DNA of 64,000 nucleotides. Origin: UTCHB3 sp964531325 (GTDB taxonomy: Bacteria; Bacteroidota; Ignavibacteria; Ignavibacteriales; Ignavibacteriaceae). A program made the position numbers and the translations under genes. Every line of letters begins with the position of its first letter. Position 1 is the stretch's first letter. This document shows positions 27,427 to 36,548 of the stretch, piece by piece. Location of the stretch: positions 210,012-274,011 of the forward strand of contig CAZHCW010000002.1 of assembly GCA_964531325.1 (NCBI GenBank). The letters are read 5' to 3'. The notes under the pieces are model-generated. The model was not told the origin of the DNA, made no database searches, and saw only the letters and a program-made list of their open reading frames with translations.

Positions 27427-27819
27427 CTATTTGAATTGCAGTCTGATTTGCCTGTTCTGTACTGGTTCAACTATTCTTGAAGGTTTTGCGGGAATTAGAC
27501 GACTTCCTGCGATAGTAAAATTGCGTTTCGATAAGGAGTAGTAAGGATCAGATTCAGAATTCTGGTTTATTACTTCTGAGGCCGGTCTTTCGTCACGATC
27601 CGACACAAAATTTTCGTATTCGTCGTATTCAGATATCCTCACATTGGAATTGAAATTTTGGTTCTGGTTATCTTCGATGGTGTAGCTTAATAATTGATTA
27701 GCGTGGGAAGCTTCAAAATTTGAATTTTTCCTTCTGGAAATTATTAATGCAATGAATAAACTAAATAAAACCGTTAAAAGCGCAACTACAGCGAAAATTA
27801 CAAAACTGACGATTGACAT
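27427..27819 (-). CDS. Small single-pass membrane protein of unknown function
   Basis: The 130-aa product has one N-terminal membrane helix (VSFVIFAVVALLTVLFSLFI, residues about 4-26) followed by RRK, so the remaining 100 residues are probably cytoplasmic. That tail is rich in Asn, Asp, Glu, Ser and Arg, looks disordered, and ends with basic residues (NRQIRLQFK). I do not recognise a family. Support for a real gene is the perfect terminator directly after it, isolation from other genes on its strand, and lack of any competing frame. A TAnnTTTG-type promoter motif (complement of 27857-27864) sits upstream. Confidence 0.65.
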   Translation of the reverse strand: MSIVSFVIFAVVALLTVLFSLFIALIISRRKNSNFEASHANQLLSYTIEDNQNQNFNSNVRISEYDEYENFVSDRDERPASEVINQNSESDPYYSLSKRNFTIAGSRLIPAKPSRIVEPVQNRQIRLQFK

Positions 27820-28003
27820 GTTAAACTCCGAATCAAAATTTTATTAAACTCTGAATCAAACATAAATATAGGGATATCTGCAAATAATTAATTTCGATGA
27901 ATCTATTTTATTACGGGGTAAACTGTGTCAAGATGTGGTTAAACAAAAACTCACCCTAACTTTTGGGAAAATAAATTTATCACTATTGGTTATTTTTCGG
28001 TTT

Positions 28004-29686
28004 ATGAAAAACCAAAATTTGAAAATTGTGATTGTTTACCTCTTATCCATTATTACCGGTATTTTATTTGGGTGGAACAGCCTTGCAGGAAAATTTGCCG
28101 ATATTAACGCTGAAATCGAAAATGCCGCAGGATACAACCTACACTATAATGAAGTTTATTTTCAGGATACCCTCGAATATAATGTTTTAAACTATAATGT
28201 TAATCTGATTTTGAAACCAAAGGAAAAAGAGATAAAGTCACGAGTGGAAATATTAGTGGCACGATATAAACCGGGGGTGGAAGTCGTGTTAAATCTCTCT
28301 GTGAATATGAAAATTGCACATATCTCGATAAATGAAAAACCAATTGAGGTCAAAAGAGAGGGAGACAATGTTTATTTGTCGTATAAAAACGCAAATCCAG
28401 ACACGATTACTATCAGAGCAGAATATTCAGGACAACCCGGGAAAAACAAGAATTTCTTTTTTGGGAAAATAAATGGAAATCAAGTAATTTATACACTAAA
28501 TGAACCCGAAAACGCACGAAACTGGTTGTTGTGTCGTGATACTCCAGCCGATAAAGCCGGTTTACAAATAAAAATAGCCAACGACCCTGAATTTACCTCG
28601 GTATCAGTTGGAAAGCTTGACTCGAGTTATGTTGATGCTTCATCAGGCAAAAAGGTGTATTCATGGAGCAGCCGATACCCGATTGCAACATACCTGATAT
28701 CATTTTATTCTGCCCCTTATGCAAGTCTGTTCGATACTTATAAAAGTGAGGATGGAGATTCTCTTGAATTATCAATTTATGGATTTAAGTGGCATGAAGA
28801 GAAGTTCAGAATAATCCTTGCAGATCACAAAGAGTTTTTCTCGATTATGGAGAAGTATTTTGGGAAGTATCCATTTTCGGAAGAAAAGTATGGAGTGGCG
28901 GCATTTCTATGGCAGGCTGGGGCAATGGAATATCAAACCATTTCAGGATTTGGGACCGGATTTATTGATAATTATCCTCAAAATGTAAATATATTTGTCC
29001 ATGAACTTGCGCATCAGTGGTTCGGGAACTCAATAACACCAAAAACATGGAAAGATATCTGGTTAAACGAAGGTTTTGCAACATTTGCAGAATGGTTATA
29101 TCTTGAGGAATCGGGCAGAAGAACAGAAAAGGATATTCTGTCGCCAAGACTGGAACTTGAGAAGAACCCACACTTGTTAAGTGGAAAGATTTACGGCTCG
29201 GAGGATTTGTTTACACTTGCAGTTTATGTAAAAGGTGCATGGGTGCTCCGGATGCTTCGCCATGAACTCGGTGATGAAAAATTCTTCGCAATGATAAGAG
29301 AATATTATAAAATCCATCGTTATGGAAATGCATCAACCTCTGATTTAAAGGTAATTGCAACAAAGTTTGCCGGCAAAGATTTAACACAATTTTTCGATCA
29401 ATGGATTTATGAAGGGGCGGGGATAATAGAATTAAAACCCGGCGAAATAAAATCCCATAAAAACGGAGATGTTTACGAGGTTCTTTTGCCTGTCTCGCAG
29501 GTGCAGGAAGAAGATAGAGAATATAACTTTAAACTTGACATAAGATTTTCGAATTCCACCAGTTCACAATCCTTCTCTTTCCGTATCGATAAAAGGAATG
29601 AACTGATTAAACTGAATTTACCATTTAAGCCGGAAAGATTTACGATCGATCCAAATCACCAAACACTTCTGAAAGTTGTTGAATGA
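28004..29686 (+). CDS. M1-family zinc aminopeptidase, membrane-anchored or secreted
   Basis: I chose the ATG at 28004, giving 560 aa with an N-terminal hydrophobic segment (MKNQNLKIVIVYLLSIITG); a GTG at 27935 would add 23 residues before it. The M1 gluzincin core is intact: GAMEYQTISGF in place of GAMEN, then HELAHQWFG and, 18 residues on, the third zinc ligand Glu in NEGFATFAEWL. A downstream Tyr in the expected region (LAVYVKGAWVLRML) may stabilise the transition state. The start of a long operon: its stop overlaps the LpxH gene start as ATGA. At 560 aa it is short for M1, so it lacks the large C-terminal helical domain. Confidence 0.9.
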   Translation: MKNQNLKIVIVYLLSIITGILFGWNSLAGKFADINAEIENAAGYNLHYNEVYFQDTLEYNVLNYNVNLILKPKEKEIKSRVEILVARYKPGVEVVLNLSVNMKIAHISINEKPIEVKREGDNVYLSYKNANPDTITIRAEYSGQPGKNKNFFFGKINGNQVIYTLNEPENARNWLLCRDTPADKAGLQIKIANDPEFTSVSVGKLDSSYVDASSGKKVYSWSSRYPIATYLISFYSAPYASLFDTYKSEDGDSLELSIYGFKWHEEKFRIILADHKEFFSIMEKYFGKYPFSEEKYGVAAFLWQAGAMEYQTISGFGTGFIDNYPQNVNIFVHELAHQWFGNSITPKTWKDIWLNEGFATFAEWLYLEESGRRTEKDILSPRLELEKNPHLLSGKIYGSEDLFTLAVYVKGAWVLRMLRHELGDEKFFAMIREYYKIHRYGNASTSDLKVIATKFAGKDLTQFFDQWIYEGAGIIELKPGEIKSHKNGDVYEVLLPVSQVQEEDREYNFKLDIRFSNSTSSQSFSFRIDKRNELIKLNLPFKPERFTIDPNHQTLLKVVE

Positions 29687-30435
29687 TCAAATTCACAGAT
29701 TCTGATTCCAGAACCTACTCCGCGGTCTATTTTATCTCCGACCTTCACTTGGGAATCGGTCCAAAAGTTGAGGATACCCGAAGAGAGGATTTGTTGTGCA
29801 AGTTTCTTTACACACTTAAGGATGGGTCCTGTCTTGTGATCGTTGGGGATTTATTTGATTATTGGTTCGAATTTCGACAGGTTTATCAAAAGGGATTTTT
29901 CAGAACGCATACTGCTCTTTATGACCTGAATAAAAGAGGAATAAAAGTCCATTACTTAATTGGTAATCACGATTTTTTTCACCGTGATTTTTTTGAATCA
30001 GAGCTGGGGATTAATCTTATAGAGGATTCCCTTACGATGGCGACCGGTTCAAAAAAAATATTTGCTGCCCATGGTGATGGATATGTGAAAAATGATCATG
30101 GATACAAGGTATTAAAAGCTGTGTTGCGGAACAAGGGAATTCAGTTCTTGTATGGATTATTACATCCCGATTTTGGCCTTTGGCTTGCCAGAGGTACCAG
30201 TAAAGGAAGCAGACATTATACAGACAGAAAAGACTACGGAAAAGTGGATGGACTGGTTGCAATTGCAAACGAAAAAATAGATGAGGGATACGATTTTGTT
30301 ATATTTGGACATTCACATAATAGAAAATTTGAAAAGTATAAAAATGGACACTATATCAATCTTGGTTCCTGGTTTCAGCAGCCATGTTATGGTGTGTTAA
30401 TTAATGATGATTTCGAGATTTTGGATTTAAATTAA
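29683..30435 (+). CDS. lpxH: UDP-2,3-diacylglucosamine diphosphatase-like metallophosphatase
   Basis: The 250-aa protein belongs to the calcineurin-like phosphatase family. Ordered metal-binding motifs are SDLHLG, GDLFDYWFEF, GNHDFFHRDFF, AAHGDGYV and FGHSHNRKF. The sequence DLFDYWFE and the length agree with LpxH, which removes UMP from UDP-2,3-diacylglucosamine to make lipid X in lipid A biosynthesis. That fits a Gram-negative outer membrane. It overlaps the M1 peptidase stop by four bases, and its own stop shares one base with the PBP start (TAATG), so it is translationally coupled on both sides. Confidence 0.85.
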   Translation: MIKFTDSDSRTYSAVYFISDLHLGIGPKVEDTRREDLLCKFLYTLKDGSCLVIVGDLFDYWFEFRQVYQKGFFRTHTALYDLNKRGIKVHYLIGNHDFFHRDFFESELGINLIEDSLTMATGSKKIFAAHGDGYVKNDHGYKVLKAVLRNKGIQFLYGLLHPDFGLWLARGTSKGSRHYTDRKDYGKVDGLVAIANEKIDEGYDFVIFGHSHNRKFEKYKNGHYINLGSWFQQPCYGVLINDDFEILDLN

Positions 30436-32669
30436 TGGTAGAGAAAAAGAGCAGAACTACACGAATTGAAAAAAAACAGAAATACCTCTTTATAGCCGGA
30501 GGCGTTTTGCTTCTGTCTTTATTTCTTTTTGGTTTGATGTGGATAAAAGTAAAAGACGGTTTACCTGCGATTGATGAACTTGAAAATCCAAAATTTTATC
30601 TTGCAAGTAAAGTATTCGATAAAAGAGGGGAGTTACTTGGGCATTTTTATATTGAAAACAGAGTGGAAGTTCAATACAATGATCTGCCAAAAAATTTAAT
30701 CGAAGCATTGGTTAGCACCGAGGACAAAAAGTTTTTTGATCATTGGGGAGTTGATGTTGATCGTATTTTTAAATCCGCAATTAAAACGATATTTCTTGGT
30801 AAACCTCAAGGGGCAAGTACTCTCACCCAGCAGTTAGCTCGAAATCTTTATAAATTTAAAGATACAGACGAAAATTCATTTGATCTTGCCTTACGAAAGG
30901 TGAGAGAGTGGATTACCGCCGTTCAGATTGAAAAATCGTTCTCCAAAACTGAAATTCTTACCATGTATCTCAATTTTAACTATTTTGGACGGCGATCTTA
31001 CGGAATTGAAAGTGCTGCGAAAAACTTTTTTGGAATCTCAACAAAAGAATTGACACCCGAAAAATCCGCACTTCTCGTGGCAATGTTAAAATCACCAACA
31101 TATTTTGACCCTATCCGTTATCCTGAGAGATCACTCGAAAGAAGAAATCTTGTACTGCGGAATATGATGGAAGATGGCTTTTTAACCGAGGCAGAATATC
31201 AGAAATATTCGGCAACTAATATTGAACTTAAAAGAGAAAAGAAAGAGTCCCTCCTCACAAAAGCACCTTACTTCCTCGAGTATCTTAAAAATGAGTTGAT
31301 TCAGGCTGAACAAGCTACAGGAATAGATGTGTTGACGGATGGCTTAAACATCTATACAACTCTTGACCTTGAAATGCAGTATATCGCCAACAAAGTTGTG
31401 AAGACAAATGTTGCAAGATTACAAAAGGGATTTGACGGGTATTGGAGCTGGGCAGGACGCCAAAAATTACTTGATGATATTATTGACAAAGCAATTAAGG
31501 CTGATGAAGAGTATCAAATTTTGGTTTCCAAAGAGGAGAAGCAGGAATATTATCGCAAGCTTAAAAACGATAAAAAGTTTGTTGATTCAGTAAAACATCA
31601 GGCCTCGCGTGTACAGGCAGCGTTCGTTGTGTTGGAGGTTGGTACCGGACATATTTTATCGATGGTTGGTGGGACGGATACACTAAGAGGATTTGGGTTA
31701 AATCATGTCACTCAGATAAGGCGGCAACCAGGTTCATCGTATAAACCGATTATGTATGCGGCTGCAATTGAAAAAGAACATGTTTATCCTCAGTTTAAGG
31801 TTTCAAACGAACCACTTAAGGGAAAATATTCTCCAAAAAATTCTGATGGCAGTTCAGGGGGCATTGTTACTATCAGAAAGGCAATTACAAACTCGGTAAA
31901 TATTGTAGCAGTCAGAATGATAACCGACGGGGTTGTCTCAGTTCCGCAAATAAGGGAGATTGCATCAAAAATGGGGTTGAGAACTCCACTTGCCGACAAC
32001 GCTACCATTGCACTCGGATCTTCAGAAGTGGTACCCTTGGAACTGGCCGGGGCATATTCTGTTTTCCCCAATAAAGGTATGTATATCGCTCCGAACTGGT
32101 ATAAAAAGATTGTTGACCGGGATAATGCTGAGCTTGCACCGTTTAATCCTTCCAAATGGAGGGCAATTTCAGAAGAATCAGCAGTGATGATGATTAGCAT
32201 GCTCCAGGATGTGGTAACCTCCGGGACTGGAGCATCCCTGAGATCAAGATTCACTCTACCTGCAGCCGGAAAAACAGGAACAACCCAAAACTTTACAGAT
32301 GCATGGTTTGCCGGTTTCACACCCCGATTTGTTGCAATTGTTTGGATCGGATTTGATGATGCACGAATAAAGTATCCGGGAGGATATGGTGGAACTGCGG
32401 CATTGCCTATCTGGGGTGATTTTATGGCTCAAGTTTACGCAAAAAACAATTATCCAAAAGAAGAGTTTCCTGTAACTGCACCAAATTTAATCAAATTTGA
32501 TTTTTGTGGTGGCGGTGGTGTTGGTTATTTGGCTAAAGCGGGTCCGGGTTGTCCTGTTGTAAAAGATTATGTTCTTGCAAGTGAAGCTGCTGCTATACCT
32601 GTCTGCGAAAAAACACATGTCGGTGGTGATGGAAATAAAAAAACTGATACTTCCGGCAGTGAGTGGTAG
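30435..32669 (+). CDS. Class A penicillin-binding protein (PBP1A family)
   Basis: The 744-aa bifunctional peptidoglycan synthase has a cytoplasmic Lys/Arg-rich start, a membrane helix (residues about 16-37) and a GT51 transglycosylase domain: STEDKKFFDHWGVD with the catalytic Glu, GASTLTQQLARNLY, and KTEILTMYLNFNYFGRRSYGIESAAKNFFG. The transpeptidase domain follows with SSYKP (active Ser), the SVN triad (NSVNIVAVRM) and KTGTT. A short Cys-containing C-terminal tail (FDFCGGGGVGYL) ends the protein. It polymerises and crosslinks glycan strands at the inner membrane. Confidence 0.95.
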   Translation: MVEKKSRTTRIEKKQKYLFIAGGVLLLSLFLFGLMWIKVKDGLPAIDELENPKFYLASKVFDKRGELLGHFYIENRVEVQYNDLPKNLIEALVSTEDKKFFDHWGVDVDRIFKSAIKTIFLGKPQGASTLTQQLARNLYKFKDTDENSFDLALRKVREWITAVQIEKSFSKTEILTMYLNFNYFGRRSYGIESAAKNFFGISTKELTPEKSALLVAMLKSPTYFDPIRYPERSLERRNLVLRNMMEDGFLTEAEYQKYSATNIELKREKKESLLTKAPYFLEYLKNELIQAEQATGIDVLTDGLNIYTTLDLEMQYIANKVVKTNVARLQKGFDGYWSWAGRQKLLDDIIDKAIKADEEYQILVSKEEKQEYYRKLKNDKKFVDSVKHQASRVQAAFVVLEVGTGHILSMVGGTDTLRGFGLNHVTQIRRQPGSSYKPIMYAAAIEKEHVYPQFKVSNEPLKGKYSPKNSDGSSGGIVTIRKAITNSVNIVAVRMITDGVVSVPQIREIASKMGLRTPLADNATIALGSSEVVPLELAGAYSVFPNKGMYIAPNWYKKIVDRDNAELAPFNPSKWRAISEESAVMMISMLQDVVTSGTGASLRSRFTLPAAGKTGTTQNFTDAWFAGFTPRFVAIVWIGFDDARIKYPGGYGGTAALPIWGDFMAQVYAKNNYPKEEFPVTAPNLIKFDFCGGGGVGYLAKAGPGCPVVKDYVLASEAAAIPVCEKTHVGGDGNKKTDTSGSEW

Positions 32670-32697
32670 TGTGTAGTAAAAAATGAAAATATTTGTG

Positions 32698-32705
32698 TAA
32701 ATTTG
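32698..32705 (+). promoter_or_regulatory. Possible Bacteroidota-type -7 promoter element for tRNA-Leu
   Basis: TAAATTTG matches the TAnnTTTG element used by the Bacteroidota housekeeping sigma factor and lies 18 bases before the mature tRNA 5' end. No clear TTTG sits at the -33 position, so support is partial. Confidence 0.3.
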
Positions 32706-32723
32706 TAATCTCGATTTTAGAAA

Positions 32724-32807
32724 GCCCGGGTGGCGAAATTGGTAGACGCGCTAGATTCAGGTTCTAGTGCCGGTTCCGGCATGCAGGTTCGATTCCTGTC
32801 TCGGGCA
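32724..32807 (+). tRNA. tRNA-Leu (anticodon CAG)
   Basis: The 84-base sequence folds as a class II tRNA. The acceptor stem GCCCGGG pairs with CTCGGGC (one G-T), and A is the discriminator. The D-arm contains TGGCGAAATTGGTAGACGCG. The anticodon stem CTAGA/TCTAG encloses loop TTCAGGT with anticodon CAG. A long variable arm (TGCCGGTTCCGGCA) and the T-arm CAGGTTCGATTCCTG follow. CCA is not encoded. Confidence 0.97.
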
Positions 32808-32821
32808 CTCAAAAACAAGGT

Positions 32822-32858
32822 AAAGCTGAAGTTTTCTTCGGCTTTTTTTGTTTTTTTT
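32822..32858 (+). terminator. Terminator after tRNA-Leu
   Basis: AAAGCTGAAG (32822-32831) pairs with CTTCGGCTTT (32836-32845) with one T-G wobble and a TTTT loop, followed by TTTTGTTTTTTTT. Confidence 0.88.
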
Positions 32859-33020
32859 ATAAAATCGCTTGATTATGTCGGAAAATGTTGTTAGGTTATA
32901 AACAGAAGTATAAAAAATTCTCCGACTGGAGATTTTTAACAGTTTCATCAGATTCTGAAAAACTTAAAACCGACTCAAAAGAGTACTGAATAGATAGACC
33001 AAAAATCAGGAGGATCCGAG

Positions 33021-33398
33021 ATGGAATCCGGGCAATTGAAGAACCAACATTTGACTCATCAGATGTTTGATTTTAACAACGCTGCTGAGAAACTTGCAAA
33101 GTTTCAAGAGGCGCCGATAGATGCTGAAAGAATTAAAAAAGCATTCAAGCATGCACATAATGTTAAAGAAAATGCGGAATATCTCCTTAAACTTCTTTAC
33201 GAAAAAGAACTTTTGGAGAGTATCCTTGCCGGTAAAAACAGATTTTGCATTCATGTGGCAGGGCATAACATTGATGTACATTTCAAAGATGGACTAACGG
33301 AAGATCATCTTTTTATAATTAAAGACATGTTAAAAGTTATTCAGACTCATCTCAAAAGCGAGGTGGAGGAGTTTGTTCAAGACGCAGAACTTGAATAA
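33021..33398 (+). CDS. Conserved-looking soluble protein of unknown function (125 aa)
   Basis: I do not recognise a family. The 125-aa protein is acidic to neutral, mostly helical in appearance, without a signal or membrane segment. A central part reads ILAGKNRFCIHVAGHNIDVHF, which looks like two beta strands, between amphipathic helices. It has an almost ideal ribosome site (AGGAGG at 33008-33013), unusual among its neighbours, which suggests strong expression. It is a single-gene unit lying between the tRNA-Leu terminator and its own terminator at 33452. Confidence 0.7.
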   Translation: MESGQLKNQHLTHQMFDFNNAAEKLAKFQEAPIDAERIKKAFKHAHNVKENAEYLLKLLYEKELLESILAGKNRFCIHVAGHNIDVHFKDGLTEDHLFIIKDMLKVIQTHLKSEVEEFVQDAELE

Positions 33399-33451
33399 AG
33401 GGCCATTACAAAACCCTGGCTGAGAGTTTTAACATTTTTTATACCAATTTT

Positions 33452-33500
33452 AACGGTTCCTTTGATTCTCAATTGCGAGGATTGGGAACCGTTTTATTTT
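33452..33500 (+). terminator. Terminator after the 125-aa gene
   Basis: AACGGTTCC (33452-33460) pairs with GGAACCGTT (33485-33493); an inner GATTCTC/GAGGATT region can also pair. The 3' arm continues as TTATTTT. It ends 15 bases before the hpnC start. Confidence 0.82.
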
Positions 33501-33514
33501 AACGGCATTTCAAT

Positions 33515-34408
33515 TTGGATGACACTCGAATAGTAACTGGATATTGTACGGCTCTTAAATTGGCACGATCACACTACGAAAATTTTCCTGTAATCTCCTT
33601 TTTGGTTCCAAAAACACTTCAAAAGGATGTTGCCGTGATTTATTGGTTTGCAAGAACCGCCGATGATCTTGCCGACGAAGGGGAATCTCAACCCTCTGAA
33701 AGAACAATAGAACTTGATTTGTTTTTGGAGCGTTTTAACAAAACACTTTTGGGTGACTACAAAACTGAGCTCGATGCTGCACTCCATTCTACTATAATTT
33801 CCAGAGAACTGGAGCCACAACTCTTCAGAGATTTGCTTTCTGCATTCAGGCAGGACATTTCTGTCTGCAGATACAATGAATTTAGTGAAATTCTCGACTA
33901 CTGTAGAAGGTCTGCGAATCCCGTGGGAAGGTTGATTTTGCAACTTTATGGCTACAGGGAAGAAGAATTGTACAAATTATCTGACAAAATTTGTACATCT
34001 TTACAATTAATTAACTTTTATCAGGATATTTCAATTGACTTTAAACGAAATAGATTATATATTCCGATTGGAGAAATTTTATCTTCCGGATTAAATTGCG
34101 ATCAAGTAATGTATCAGCAAGATATTGAAGGGATAAAAGACCTGATAAAATGGCAGGTTGACAGAGCTGTCAGGATTATGTATGAAGGTTCAGGATTACC
34201 GGGTAAACTAAATTTGAGGTTAAAACTTCAAATTGCCGCAACTATTAATGGCGGACTTAAAATTGCTGAAAAGATAGCTGAATCAGGTTATACAAGTAAT
34301 ATCAGACGACCTGTTTTAAGCAAAAAAGATTATTTTATTATTTTAACTAAATCGTTATCAAATGTCTTTACAACAAGCCAAAGAGATATCAAAAAAGAGC
34401 AACAGTAG
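33515..34408 (+). CDS. hpnC: Squalene/phytoene synthase family protein HpnC (hydroxysqualene synthase)
   Basis: The 297-aa isoprenyl synthase is the HpnC member of the HpnCDE route, converting presqualene diphosphate to hydroxysqualene. It has the first Asp-rich motif in WFARTADDLADEGE and, at the second site, NFYQDISIDFKRNRLYIP. The start is TTG at 33515 because the only nearby ATG (33519) is in another frame and hits a stop. The last 47 bases overlap hpnD in a different frame, indicating a tight operon. Confidence 0.9.
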   Translation: MDDTRIVTGYCTALKLARSHYENFPVISFLVPKTLQKDVAVIYWFARTADDLADEGESQPSERTIELDLFLERFNKTLLGDYKTELDAALHSTIISRELEPQLFRDLLSAFRQDISVCRYNEFSEILDYCRRSANPVGRLILQLYGYREEELYKLSDKICTSLQLINFYQDISIDFKRNRLYIPIGEILSSGLNCDQVMYQQDIEGIKDLIKWQVDRAVRIMYEGSGLPGKLNLRLKLQIAATINGGLKIAEKIAESGYTSNIRRPVLSKKDYFIILTKSLSNVFTTSQRDIKKEQQ

Positions 34409-35207
34409 TTTCTACTATGCTTTTAATTTATTGCCTCCCCCTAAACGGGATGCAATGACCACGGTTTATGCCTTCTGCAGAGAAACCGATGATATCGTTG
34501 ACGAAGAAACAGGTACACTCGAAGAGAAAGGGAACTCACTCTCGATGTGGCGACATGAGTTTGAAAACGCTTTTGAAGGCAAGTCTTCATATTCACTGTT
34601 GAACAGACTTGGGATGACAATTAAGCAATTTAACATCCCCGTTGAACCATTTTTTGACCTCATTAAAGGGATGGAAATGGATCTTAGAATAAGAAGGTAT
34701 GATACATTTGATCAACTCAGGCTTTACTGTTATCGGGTGGCTTCAACCGTAGGATTGATGTGTATTGAAATCTTTGGTTACAAACACAGAAGTACTGTAG
34801 AATTCGCAGAAAATCTCGGAATCGCGCTTCAGTTGACAAATATTCTAAGAGACATTAAAAAGGATGCTGAAAAAGACAGAATTTATCTGCCTCTTGAAGA
34901 CCTTAAAAAATTTGGATATTCTGAAGATGAATTGATGAACTCGGTTTATAATGATAATTTTATCAAGTTGATGGAATTTCAGGTAGGCAGAGCGGTTGAT
35001 TATTTTAATAAAGCAACCCGGTCTTTAGATCTTGAAGACAAAGGAAATATGTTTGCCGCAAGAGCAATGCAACACATCTATTATAGAATCCTCAAGAATA
35101 TAATTAAAGAGAAATATGACATCTACAACCGGGATGTAAACATTTCCAAAGTCCAAAAAGTTGGAATTTCACTCGGAGTATGGGCAAAGTATAGTCTGGT
35201 ATATTGA
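34362..35207 (+). CDS. hpnD: Presqualene diphosphate synthase HpnD
   Basis: The 281-aa enzyme condenses two farnesyl diphosphates to presqualene diphosphate. It carries the family motifs YAFCRETDDIVDE and NILRDIKKDAEKDRIYLP, both with intact Asp residues for magnesium-diphosphate binding. FYYAFNLLPPPKRDA at the N-terminus is typical of this group. It overlaps hpnC by 47 bases and its TGA stop shares a base with the hpnE ATG. Confidence 0.92.
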   Translation: MSLQQAKEISKKSNSSFYYAFNLLPPPKRDAMTTVYAFCRETDDIVDEETGTLEEKGNSLSMWRHEFENAFEGKSSYSLLNRLGMTIKQFNIPVEPFFDLIKGMEMDLRIRRYDTFDQLRLYCYRVASTVGLMCIEIFGYKHRSTVEFAENLGIALQLTNILRDIKKDAEKDRIYLPLEDLKKFGYSEDELMNSVYNDNFIKLMEFQVGRAVDYFNKATRSLDLEDKGNMFAARAMQHIYYRILKNIIKEKYDIYNRDVNISKVQKVGISLGVWAKYSLVY

Positions 35208-36535
35208 TGCCTGATGTTGCCATCATTGGTGCGGGGCTTGCCGGGCTCTCTGCGGCCGTTTCTCTTGCCTCCAAAGGATTTAGTGTCCAAATATTCGAAG
35301 CCGGACAAAAAGCCGGTGGTAGAGCCAGTGCATTTCCATTCAATTTAACATCACCCCACAACAGTTCACAAAAAGAATACTACCTCGATAACGGTCAACA
35401 TATTATGATGGGTTGTTATCACGAAACTTTATCTCTACTGTCAGAAATTTCGGCAATGGACAAGATTTCAATTCAGCATAGAATGGAGGTCAAGGTTCTG
35501 GGTACTGATCAAAAATCTTACACCCTTAAATCCGGATTTCTGCCTTACCCGTTCAATCTGTTTCAGGCTTTAATGGGATACAATCTTTTGACAATTGGTC
35601 AAAAAGTTAGCGCCATAAAGTTCGTTCATAGATTAAAAACACTAAATGTTGATTTGATCGATAAAATCACAGTTAAAGAATGGCTTGAACAGTGTGGTCA
35701 GGCAGGTACATTATTAACCGGGCTTTGGGAGATATTATGTGTAGGTACCCTGAATACATCACCCGATAAAGCTTCTGCTTTAATTTTTGCCAGAATACTA
35801 AAAATTGTATTTCTTGGAGGAAAAGAAAATTCCAAAATAGTTGTTCCGAATGTGAATCTTTCCTCACTTTTTGTTGAACCTTCGCTCAACTTTATCAGAT
35901 CGAAAGGTGGGGATATTAAATTCTCAACGCCTGTGAACTTGATTACATCAGTAGATTCCACCTCATTTGAACTTTTTTCCCGTGGAGAAACCACAGGAGT
36001 GTTCTCAGATGTAATTTTTGCAGTTCCTCATCATGCACTTAAAAAAGTATCCGGTATCGACCAATACATCAGTGAGGAGATAAACAAAGACCTTGAATAC
36101 TCTTCGATTACAACATTCCACCTCTTCCTGAATGAAAATAGATTATCGGATAATTTTCTTGCATTAACGGGATCGCCTGTGCAATGGGTGTTTAACCATG
36201 GTGATTATATCACCACAGTTACAAGTTCATCTTCGAAGTGGGATAAAATGTCAGAGGAGGATATTCTTGTAATTATTCTCGAAGAGTTGAAGAAGTATTT
36301 AAATATAGATTCAAAAAATATTGTTGCCTGTAAGATGGTAAAAGAGAAACGGGCAACATTTGTATGTGGAGGGGAAAATCTGAATTATCGCCTGGATTGC
36401 AAAACTAAAAATTCAAATCTGTTTCTGGCAGGGGACTGGACTACAACCGGATTGCCGGCTACGATAGAGGGGGCAGTTTTTAGTGGAAAAACCGCCGCCC
36501 GTGAGATAATTCAAAAATATTCCAAACAAATCTGA
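35207..36535 (+). CDS. hpnE: Hydroxysqualene dehydroxylase HpnE (FAD-dependent)
   Basis: The 442-aa flavoprotein reduces hydroxysqualene to squalene. The N-terminal dinucleotide-binding motif is AIIGAGLAGLSAAVSLASKG, followed by GGRASAF and DNGQHIMMGCY. The C-terminus has the FAD-binding LFLAGDWTTTGLPATIEGAVFSG-type sequence with the amine-oxidase pattern GDWTTTGLPATIEGA. I chose the ATG at 35207, which overlaps the hpnD stop by one base; a TTG directly before it is also possible. No squalene-hopene cyclase gene is in this window. Confidence 0.92.
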   Translation: MPDVAIIGAGLAGLSAAVSLASKGFSVQIFEAGQKAGGRASAFPFNLTSPHNSSQKEYYLDNGQHIMMGCYHETLSLLSEISAMDKISIQHRMEVKVLGTDQKSYTLKSGFLPYPFNLFQALMGYNLLTIGQKVSAIKFVHRLKTLNVDLIDKITVKEWLEQCGQAGTLLTGLWEILCVGTLNTSPDKASALIFARILKIVFLGGKENSKIVVPNVNLSSLFVEPSLNFIRSKGGDIKFSTPVNLITSVDSTSFELFSRGETTGVFSDVIFAVPHHALKKVSGIDQYISEEINKDLEYSSITTFHLFLNENRLSDNFLALTGSPVQWVFNHGDYITTVTSSSSKWDKMSEEDILVIILEELKKYLNIDSKNIVACKMVKEKRATFVCGGENLNYRLDCKTKNSNLFLAGDWTTTGLPATIEGAVFSGKTAAREIIQKYSKQI

Positions 36536-36548
36536 CTTTATTGATTGG

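Noticed and set aside
31790..32320. 176-aa open frame on the minus strand
   Set aside because: It is antisense to the transpeptidase domain of the class A PBP, whose active-site motifs are intact; no independent support.
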